Below are positions 55,077-61,956 of a DNA stretch of 64,000 nucleotides, one piece after another. Location of the stretch: positions 131,827-195,826 of the forward strand of contig PAIP01000034.1 in the NCBI GenBank assembly GCA_002704915.1, in the 5' to 3' direction. The stretch is from Parvularcula sp. (GTDB taxonomy: Bacteria; Pseudomonadota; Alphaproteobacteria; Caulobacterales; Parvularculaceae). The position numbers and the translations under genes were made by a program. Position 1 is the stretch's first letter. Every line of letters starts with the position of its first letter. Below the pieces are notes generated by a model that was not told the DNA's origin, ran no database searches, and saw nothing but the letters and a program-made list of their open reading frames with translations.

Positions 55077-55307
55077 CTAAGTTGATTTACGGTCTTCCTC
55101 GTCCTTCAGGTGTTCGGCTTCTTGCTCGAACGCCTCGCGCTCATGCGCTTTATATTCCTTCGGGTGTTTATACATCTCATGTGTCGCATTCTCGCTGAGA
55201 TTGCGCATGCGCTGCGAGCGCTTTTTGCTTTTCAGAACACCCCATGCGATGGCGGCGGCGAGCAGCACAGTCGCGACGCCATAGAGAATTTCCCATGAAA
55301 GTTCCAT
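55077..55307 (-). CDS. Small membrane protein with charged C-terminal tail
   Basis: A 76-residue protein with one N-terminal membrane helix (about 4-22, EILYGVATVLLAAAIAWGVL) and a highly charged tail rich in Lys, Arg and Glu (KKRSQRMRNLSENA, HEREAFEQEAEHLKDEEDRK). The ATG at 55307 has a GGAG site seven bases upstream. I do not recognise the family. It faces away from the small membrane gene at 55525. Confidence 0.6.
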   Translation of the reverse strand: MELSWEILYGVATVLLAAAIAWGVLKSKKRSQRMRNLSENATHEMYKHPKEYKAHEREAFEQEAEHLKDEEDRKST

Positions 55308-55524
55308 GTCATGCTCCTTTCGGCGGACAATGGACAGAACATGGGGAATGCTCCGGAAGTTCCTGTTTTCGCGGTTTTCCGGCCTTCTGATCGATAAACT
55401 GGGCCTTTCCTGCGCCGAAGCGGCTTGAGACCGGCGCACCGGGGCGCCAATATTTAGATGAGTACAGCGTATCCAAATCAACAAAGAAAAGGCGAGCGGT
55501 GGGCCGCTCGAAAGGGGTGCGATT

Positions 55525-55896
55525 ATGGCGAATGAATATTCGGAAACTCAGCGTTCGGGCGGTCTCGCCTGGCTTTATGCGCCAGTTATCTTGATCCTGT
55601 TTCTGGGCGGCGCCTTGTCCGTGGGCGCTTATCTTTACGGCGATCCGCAACTGACCATTGTGGAGTCGATCGCCGCCGGTTTCGGCGGTCTGGCGGGCAT
55701 TATCATCGGGCTTTTCGCGGCGCTTTTCGGCGTCATTCTCGGTCTGATCGGCGCGTTAATTGGCGTTGTCGCTGCGGGTGGCGCAGTCGCCATGACCTTG
55801 TTCATTATCGGATCGCCGATTTTGGCGATTATCCTGCTCTTCCTGCTTATGCGGAAGTCAAAATCCGACTGTCCCGATCCTGCGGCTCATCGATAA
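55525..55896 (+). CDS. Small multi-pass membrane protein
   Basis: A 123-residue protein with about three membrane segments (15-37, 46-80 as a Gly/Ala/Ile/Leu-rich pair, 86-110) and short charged ends. Glycine-rich hydrophobic runs such as GLFAALFGVILGLIGALIGV resemble packed helices. No motif identifies a function. An AAAGGGG site lies upstream of the ATG. It is followed by hairpin repeats and a strong terminator. Confidence 0.65.
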   Translation: MANEYSETQRSGGLAWLYAPVILILFLGGALSVGAYLYGDPQLTIVESIAAGFGGLAGIIIGLFAALFGVILGLIGALIGVVAAGGAVAMTLFIIGSPILAIILLFLLMRKSKSDCPDPAAHR

Positions 55897-55917
55897 TACA
55901 AATAACCGGCCGCCCAG

Positions 55918-55990
55918 TTTCCGTAAGGAAACGCAGCGCAAAAATCTTCCGTAAGGAAACGCAGCGCGAAAAAGTTTCCGGGAGGAAACG
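55918..55990. repeat. Tandem hairpin repeats (three copies)
   Basis: Three repeats of TTTCCGTAAGGAAACGCAGC or a close variant begin at 55918, 55946 and 55975. Each starts with a TTTCC-GTAA-GGAAA or TTTCC-GGGA-GGAAA hairpin. The third is shortened. They lead straight into the terminator at 55991. Confidence 0.75.
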
Positions 55991-56022
55991 AAAAAGCCCC
56001 CGCAAGAGCGGGGGCTTTTTTT
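55991..56022. terminator. Bidirectional intrinsic terminator
   Basis: AAAAAGCCCCCGC and GCGGGGGCTTTTT form a perfect 13-base-pair stem with an AAGA loop, followed by TTA. It serves the convergent genes at 55525 (+) and 56053 (-). Confidence 0.92.
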
Positions 56023-56052
56023 ATTGAGATGTTTTGCGATTGAAGGTCGCCG

Positions 56053-58170
56053 TTATTGCTGCGGCTCTTCCTCTTTCGTCTCTTCAGCCGGCGGGGCTTT
56101 CTTCTTGCCGAAGATCGCGTTGAGACCTTCATTGATCAGGGTTTCTTCGGTCGACCGGGCGCTGGTTTCGCTATCGCCCTGTTGCTGATCGTCGCTTTGC
56201 TCTTTCGGCTTTTTCTGTCCGCCGATGATGCCTTCGATGATCGACCGGGCCGGGTCCTGCTCCTCGCCTTCACCCTCTTCACCGTCGGCGGATTCGTCGC
56301 CTCCTCTGGAAAACACATCCTGGAGCGTGCGTTGCAGCCCGGTGCGCGCCAGCGTTTCGGCGTCGACCCCCATGGTCGGCTTGGAAAATGTGCCGCCCAC
56401 GCGTACGGGGATCGTGATGGTCCGCCCGCCTTCCTGCCCTTCGAGAGTGGTGGAGCCTTTGGGCAGGAGCCTCAGATCGATGGTCTGTTCGGCGAGATTG
56501 ATCGTGCCTTGTCCGGTCATGGAAAGATAAGGTCCTTCCAGCCGGATCGTCGGCGCGGAGACGAGACCGTTAGCGATGGAGAAATCGGAAAGAAACTCCG
56601 AGAAATCCGTTTGTTGCGCCGGTCCGCGCGCTTCGGCGACAGCGCGCTGCAGGGCCGCCGGATTGAAGCCCTCGGAAAACTCCCCGACCGCACGCACCAG
56701 CCCGGCGATGTTCACGCCTTTCAGGGCGCCGTCGGAAAGGTCGAACCCGCCGGAGCCGTCGACAGTGCGCATGATCGCCGCCTGACTGGCGCCGGTTGCG
56801 GTGAAGTTCAGCTTGAACGAACCCAACCCCAGAAGGTTGTCGTGTTTCATCAGATCCTTCGAGAAGGGTTGCGCCTGCACCGCGCCCACATCGAAATTGC
56901 CGGCGAAGGAGGGCGTTGCGCCGCGGGCGTTCACCACCATCCGGCCCGAGCCCTGTCCGCCATACATGGAGAGTTCCGGGATCTCGGCAGTGAGCCGGCC
57001 GGCGTCGACGATCAGCTTGATGCGGCTTTCGCCGAATTCTAGATCGTTGATGTAAATCGCATTTGTCGAAATGTCGAAATCAGCATCGATATTGTTGAGG
57101 CTGGCGAAGTCCATCTTGTCTTCGGACCATTCGGGAAAGCCTTCCGCATTTTCCGCCGGCGGCGGCATATAGGGGCGCAGGTCCAGTTTGTCCGTAGACA
57201 GAACGCCGCTGGCCTTCGGCCTGGCGCCCGCCCAGTTGAGGGTCATGGCGCCTTGCGCCGCGATCTCGTCGAAATTGATCGTCGCGTTTTGCAGCCTGAC
57301 GGAAGTCTCGCCGCCATCCACATCGCCCTTGAGCGAGAGCTTGTCGAAACCGGGGGCCTCGGCGAGTTCGGTACCCGCAAGCGCTGCGAAAGCGGGAAGG
57401 TCCGGCGCGGAAAGGCTTGCCGGGCCTGAATAGCTGAGACCGTCTTTCATGGAGAGGGAAAGATCGGCGCCGATTTTCGCCTCGCCCACTTCAAGATCGA
57501 GTTTCAGATTGCCCGGCTCTTCGTCCATGATGTTCTGAAGGGTCGTCAGCACCATGTCGATGCGCGCCGGTTCGCCCTGAAACTGCATCTCGCCATTGAC
57601 CTCAAGCGGCTCGGAAAGGCTTTTCAGGACCACCGTCATATCGATGTCCTCGGCGACATAGCTTTGTCCCGCGGCGAGATCTTCATAGCGGGCGGCGCCG
57701 TCGACAATGCGCACATCGCCAAGTTTCAATTCGCGCGCGCTGTTGTCATCGTCTTCAACCTGGGACGCCGCCTCAGTTTCCGATTGGGCGAGGTTCCAGT
57801 TGACCGAGCCGTCCTGTGCGCGGATGAGCCTGATGTCCGGACGCGTCAGTACGAAGCGGTCGATCTCCACGCTGTCCGACAGAAGCGGCAACAGCTTTAC
57901 GCCGATGTCGGCCTCTTCCACGCGGGCGAGATAGTCGCCGGAAAATCCGTCGGCATTGGCGATCACAAGATCGGTGACGTGAAACGCCGTGCGCGGAAAA
58001 ATCCGGAAAGAAAGATCGTCGCCAAATGTCACCTCTCGTCCCAGCGCATTCGAGGCTTGCGTTTCGATGCGTCCCTTGAAAGCGGCGACAGGAATAAGCC
58101 CCGGCAGGAATAGGATGATCGCAAGCGCAAGGGCGACGAGGGCGGCGAGAATAAACAGGATGCGGTTCAT
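56053..58170 (-). CDS. AsmA family protein
   Basis: A 705-residue protein with one N-terminal membrane helix (MNRILFILAALVALALAIILFLPGLIPVAAFK) and a long beta-rich periplasmic part of repeated strands, ending in a charged, Glu/Lys/Gln-rich tail. The AsmA opening FKGRIETQASNALGREVTFGDDLSFRIFPRTAFH and the later LEGPYLSMTGQGTINL strand are typical. AsmA-like proteins are thought to act as bridges for lipid transport between the membranes. The length is close to the family usual. It is monocistronic, facing the small membrane gene across the terminator. Confidence 0.92.
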   Translation of the reverse strand: MNRILFILAALVALALAIILFLPGLIPVAAFKGRIETQASNALGREVTFGDDLSFRIFPRTAFHVTDLVIANADGFSGDYLARVEEADIGVKLLPLLSDSVEIDRFVLTRPDIRLIRAQDGSVNWNLAQSETEAASQVEDDDNSARELKLGDVRIVDGAARYEDLAAGQSYVAEDIDMTVVLKSLSEPLEVNGEMQFQGEPARIDMVLTTLQNIMDEEPGNLKLDLEVGEAKIGADLSLSMKDGLSYSGPASLSAPDLPAFAALAGTELAEAPGFDKLSLKGDVDGGETSVRLQNATINFDEIAAQGAMTLNWAGARPKASGVLSTDKLDLRPYMPPPAENAEGFPEWSEDKMDFASLNNIDADFDISTNAIYINDLEFGESRIKLIVDAGRLTAEIPELSMYGGQGSGRMVVNARGATPSFAGNFDVGAVQAQPFSKDLMKHDNLLGLGSFKLNFTATGASQAAIMRTVDGSGGFDLSDGALKGVNIAGLVRAVGEFSEGFNPAALQRAVAEARGPAQQTDFSEFLSDFSIANGLVSAPTIRLEGPYLSMTGQGTINLAEQTIDLRLLPKGSTTLEGQEGGRTITIPVRVGGTFSKPTMGVDAETLARTGLQRTLQDVFSRGGDESADGEEGEGEEQDPARSIIEGIIGGQKKPKEQSDDQQQGDSETSARSTEETLINEGLNAIFGKKKAPPAEETKEEEPQQ

Positions 58171-58409
58171 AAAACCTTCGCATTAACCATGATGTGGAAA
58201 GCAGTCTCCTCATACCGCATTCACGCGGGCGCGAGAACCGGTTTCAGCGTTAATTCGGCGTGGTGCAGACCTGCCCGCTGCGGCCGCACACAATATGTAA
58301 ATAGTTGTTTCGCCATGTGGTTCCAAGCTAGGCTGGACTAAGGCGTCTCGCGCGGCCCCGCGGATGACAACGGGTGGGGCGGCGAAGCGCCGCAAAAGAG
58401 GGGCGACCT

Positions 58410-59251
58410 ATGAAACTTCCTGTGTTCACGGCTTTCGGGGCGGCAATCGCTTATGTCACCAGTCATTTCCTCACACTGCTGCGCATTGTCTGGCTGCCGG
58501 CGCTTTTGCTGACGGGCGTCACCTTTTATCTGATGCCCGCTGCGATTGAGGCGCAGATGAGCATTGCGATGACCGAGCCCGGCGCGCCCCCGGACGCGGC
58601 GGTGTTTGCGGCGATCGCCGAAAGCTTCAAATGGACCGGCGTCATTTATCTCGCTTCGGCGATTTTTTATCCCATGCTGATCGCGGGCGTTCTGAAACAT
58701 CTTTTGCGCGGCGCCGCGCCGCGGCTGCCCTTTTACCTTCAATTCGGCGCCGGGTCGTCGGCGTTATCGGCGCGATCCTGTCCGAGGCGGCAGGCGGTCT
58801 TGTCGTCTTGCTTCTGATGATCGCTTTTGTCGTCGCAATGATCTGGTTCTCGCTGCGGCTGTCGCTCATCTTTCCCGCCTCCGTCTCCGAGCGCACCGTT
58901 GGTGTCGTGCAGTCGTGGAACGCGACAAAGGGAGCGGCCTGGTCGCTCTTTTTCTACTGGTTCCTGTGGATGATGGTGCTGGCCTTTCTGGGCGGCGCCT
59001 ATGCGGTCTTTAGCGCGGGCGACATGTTCAGCTACATCCCGGAGATGATCGCCGCCGGCGGCGACGAAGCGGCCATCGCGGAAATCGAACAGCGCATGCT
59101 GGAGGCGCAGATGGGCATGTTCGACCGCTCGCGCCCGGGCTTCTGGGTCCATGCGGGCGCAACTTACATCTATATGATGTTGAACATGGTCTTGTGGTCG
59201 GCCGCGGCAGGCGTTGCCTGGCGTTATCTCGCGGGCGAGGAGCGGGCGTAA
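58410..59251 (+). pseudogene. Integral membrane protein disrupted by a one-base frameshift
   Basis: Two overlapping frames together spell one plausible membrane protein of about 280 residues. The first (from ATG 58410, MKLPVFTAFGAAIAYV) gives membrane segments at about 15-45 and 70-90 up to RLPFYLQFGA (near 58749). The second, offset by one base, continues with RRVVGVIGAILSEAAGGLVVLLL, further membrane segments and the end WRYLAGEERA. A single missing base near 58750-58755 would account for it. This could be a true mutation or a sequencing error. No slippery sequence is obvious at the junction. The intact homolog family is not identified. Confidence 0.7.
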
Positions 59252-59260
59252 GACAAGCGC

Positions 59261-60100
59261 TTATTCCGCCGCGTCCGCGGTCTCCTCGGCCGGGCACCCG
59301 AGCCCGTTTTCAACGCCGTCCATCAGGAGTTCGGCGCCGCTTTGCTCCCACAGGGGATCGATCTTGTGGCCTTCCCGGCGATATGTCTTGGCGTAAACCG
59401 GATGCCCCGCTTTTTTCAGGCGCCTCACCACCGTCTTGTGGCGCGCAAGGAACGAGGCGTCTTTCTCGCCCACATACATGACGACGCAAGTCTTGTTGAG
59501 GCCGCTCAGAAGTTCGTATTTCCCGTTGCGCAGATAGCCGGGATAGGTCGTGATCGAGGCGACCCATTCGGGATGTCTTGTGCCGATATGTAAGGACGAC
59601 CGCCCGCCATTGGAAAATCCCATGAGGTGAAACCGTTCCTCCGACATGGGCAGTCGCGCCGCCAGCGTTTCAAAGAGGGCGGGGAAATGATCTTCGCCCC
59701 GCGCCACGAAGGTGCAGGAATAACAGGGCGCGACCGGCGACACGAAAATGAACCCGCGTTTAACCGCCTCGCGCGCAAGGTTGGAGGTCAGCATGCTGGC
59801 GACGTCGCGGTCTTCCTGTCCGCCGCCGACGAAATAAAGCAGCACCTTGTGTCCCGCCGGCTCGAGTTCCGCGGGCCGTAGAATATAGACGGTGAGATCG
59901 TCGAGCCCGTCGAAAGAAAAGACGACGCGATGGGCGATGGGCCCGGCGCCGTCTTGAGCAGCGCCAGGCGCGGCGTCTTGCGCTTCAGGCTGTTGCGCCG
60001 CCGCCGCCGGAAAAAACGCGCCCGGAAAGACCAGGCCAAGCGCCCATGCCGCCATGGCGGTCGCAAGACTCGCTCGAATTTTGTTGCAGTCTCGTCTCAT
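59261..60100 (-). CDS. Exported alpha/beta hydrolase (esterase-like)
   Basis: A 279-residue protein with a signal peptide (ASLATAMAAWALGLVFPGAFF...AAA). The alpha/beta fold has oxyanion-side VLLYFVGGGQEDRD, nucleophile Ser in LMGFSNGGRSS (GxSxG), an Asp candidate in YVGEKDASFL and the His in RREGHKIDPLWE. It resembles PHB depolymerase/esterase D-type hydrolases. The start at 60100 is preferred because the signal peptide begins there; in-frame start codons exist 114 bases upstream. The substrate is unknown. It ends nine bases from the convergent frameshifted membrane gene. Confidence 0.83.
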   Translation of the reverse strand: MRRDCNKIRASLATAMAAWALGLVFPGAFFPAAAAQQPEAQDAAPGAAQDGAGPIAHRVVFSFDGLDDLTVYILRPAELEPAGHKVLLYFVGGGQEDRDVASMLTSNLAREAVKRGFIFVSPVAPCYSCTFVARGEDHFPALFETLAARLPMSEERFHLMGFSNGGRSSLHIGTRHPEWVASITTYPGYLRNGKYELLSGLNKTCVVMYVGEKDASFLARHKTVVRRLKKAGHPVYAKTYRREGHKIDPLWEQSGAELLMDGVENGLGCPAEETADAAE

Positions 60101-60407
60101 GCCGCCCCAAAGATTGTTTTCGCCGGAGAGTGTGGCCTGTTCATAACGAAAGCACAAAAGCGCCGAGACGATGATGCGCAAAAACGACAGAGCCCATGCT
60201 TCCCCGAAGCGCACGCCTTCGCCCGACTTATTTCAAGGGGTATACGCGATCAGATTCGCAATCAGTAGCCTCAATGGGTCACAAATCTCCAGATTGCAGG
60301 GAGTCGCCTTATGCAGATGTGATCTGCAGATGTTGGGAGCCCCCAATAGCTATCGGATCGCCGGCGGCGTTCAGGCAACTTGGCGCGAAAACAATCGAGA
60401 CCATCGC
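60101..60407. other. Gene-free stretch between the efflux operon and the esterase gene
   Basis: About 300 bases without a convincing gene. It holds an inverted repeat, TGCAGAT-GTG-ATCTGCA, at 60312-60328, and a short TTGGG/CCCAA hairpin close by. It should include the esterase promoter and the end of the efflux transcript. No clear terminator with a U-run was seen. Confidence 0.5.
60312..60328. promoter_or_regulatory. Perfect inverted repeat, possible operator
   Basis: TGCAGAT-GTG-ATCTGCA is a perfect seven-base inverted repeat with a three-base spacer. It is about 210 bases upstream of the esterase start. No regulator gene is adjacent, so the assignment is tentative. Confidence 0.3.
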
Positions 60408-61646
60408 CTAGTCGATAGGCGTGAGGGATTTTCCAAAACTGCCATTTAGTATGGCGAGGGTGAGGTAAGCCCGTTCGGCGGCGACGCGATAGTCGACAAG
60501 CGCCTGCTCGGTCATTGTCAGGGTGCGCCGCGTTGCTGTCAGGTCGCCCAGATTGACGGCGCCCATGGCGTAGCCCTTTTTGAGACGATCCATGGCGTCG
60601 CGCGCCGTGCGTACCGATGCTTCCGCATTGCTGAGATTTCTGGCGGCGATTTCGGCCGCGCGCTTCGCCTGACCGAAGCGGCGCTCGGCGTCGAGTTCTG
60701 CGGCTCTTAACCGCGCCACAGCGGCGACCGCCTGGCTGCCCGCTTCGGCGGCGGCGGCGCGGCGCGCCCGTCCGCCCAGGGGAATGGACACAGTGGCCAT
60801 GAGGCTTGTTTCATTGCCGCCAAATTCATTGGCCACCTGAACGCCGAATGTAGGGTCGGGCAGCCGGTCGAGCCGGGCGCGTTTGGCTGTGGTTTGCATC
60901 TGGTCCAGCGCGAGCTGCGCTTCGCGCACGGCGGCCGATTCGAAGCCATTTGCATCCAGCAAAGCCGTAATGCGGGTCGCATCCCAGCCGAGTGCGTCGG
61001 GCGTTGCCGGCAGGACGAGGGCCGGAAAAGCAGCGGCGAGATTCGCCTTTGCATTCTCGGCCTCGTTCGCTTTCCGGTCGGCTTCAAGGCCCAACAGACC
61101 GGCTTCCGCGCGTAGCTGATCCACATAGATCCTGCGGCTGGCGCCCAGTTCAACCGCTTTTTCTTCCGCCCCGGCAAGTTGACGCGCATCATCGGCGAGG
61201 CGTCTCGCTGTCCGGGAAGCTTCGTCGGCGGCGCGCCAGTCAGTCCAGAATGACACGAATTCCAGCAAAGCGTTCCGGCGCGCTCTCTCGTAAGCGGCGC
61301 CGGCCTTTTCAATTTCCAGCGACGCCAGCTCCCTGTCGGCGCCGCGTTTGCCAGGCAGGCGGACTGTGCGGCTAAGCCCGGCGCTCCACTCCGTGTATTC
61401 GCTGTCGCCCATGGCGGGATCGTCGACTGTCCGGCGGCCGCCGCTTCCCGACACGATGACTTCATAGTCGCCAACGCGCAATCTCTTTGCCGTTGCGCGC
61501 GCACGGTCGAGATCCGCTTTCGCCGCCATGACCATGGGCGATGCGTCGACCGCCTCTGCGATGAGCGTTTCAGGCGGCATGGCGGCGGCCGGCGCGCTAA
61601 ACGCCGCGATCACAAAGGCATTTGTCAAAATAATCAGCTTACGCAT
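60408..61646 (-). CDS. TolC-family outer-membrane efflux protein
   Basis: A 412-residue outer-membrane factor of the CzcC/CusC type, with a signal peptide (MRKLIILTNAFVIAAFSAPAAA). The mature chain is two repeats of long helices, typical of outer-membrane efflux proteins: LPGKRGADRELASLEIEKAGAAYERARR in the first and IPLGGRARRAAAAEAGSQAVAA in the second. ATG 61646 is taken as the start; it lies inside the last codons of the DUF3240 gene, so they overlap by eight bases. It would complete a tripartite efflux pump with the CusA-like transporter upstream. Confidence 0.87.
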   Translation of the reverse strand: MRKLIILTNAFVIAAFSAPAAAMPPETLIAEAVDASPMVMAAKADLDRARATAKRLRVGDYEVIVSGSGGRRTVDDPAMGDSEYTEWSAGLSRTVRLPGKRGADRELASLEIEKAGAAYERARRNALLEFVSFWTDWRAADEASRTARRLADDARQLAGAEEKAVELGASRRIYVDQLRAEAGLLGLEADRKANEAENAKANLAAAFPALVLPATPDALGWDATRITALLDANGFESAAVREAQLALDQMQTTAKRARLDRLPDPTFGVQVANEFGGNETSLMATVSIPLGGRARRAAAAEAGSQAVAAVARLRAAELDAERRFGQAKRAAEIAARNLSNAEASVRTARDAMDRLKKGYAMGAVNLGDLTATRRTLTMTEQALVDYRVAAERAYLTLAILNGSFGKSLTPID

Positions 61647-61956
61647 CAATCAACCGTCCAAAATCTTCGACAGGCTCCATCCAGTAGGAGATCTGCGGCC
61701 GGGGACAGGCGATGCGCACGGCCTCGGTCACGCTCTCGATGCGGTCCTGCGCCAGAACGAGGATGAACATCGATGTTCGAAGCGCGCCGCGAACGCGCTC
61801 GACCGCAGACGCCGGCTGTAAGGCGCCGCCGCGGCCATGGGCTTCGATAATCGTGTAGCCGGGCAGCGGCGGCTCGACGGCGTCCAGTGCGTCGGCGAGC
61901 GCCGCCTCGATTTCACGCGGGCAGACGATTGTCAGCTTGCGAAGGGGCGGGCCCAT
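61639..61956 (-). CDS. DUF3240-family protein of a metal-efflux operon
   Basis: A 105-residue soluble protein resembling DUF3240, a PII-like ferredoxin-fold family often found in heavy-metal RND operons. Conserved-looking stretches are LTIVCPREIEAALADAL, ALQPASAVERVRGALRTSMF and ISYWMEPVEDFGRLID. It probably senses or modulates the pump, but no function is established. It overlaps the CusA-like gene by 25 bases on one side and the TolC gene on the other, so all three are tightly coupled. Confidence 0.75.
   Translation of the reverse strand: MGPPLRKLTIVCPREIEAALADALDAVEPPLPGYTIIEAHGRGGALQPASAVERVRGALRTSMFILVLAQDRIESVTEAVRIACPRPQISYWMEPVEDFGRLIDA

Noticed and set aside
55918-55990. Three repeats considered as a minimal CRISPR array
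   Set aside because: The intervening sequences are only about seven bases, too short for spacers, and no cas genes are present.
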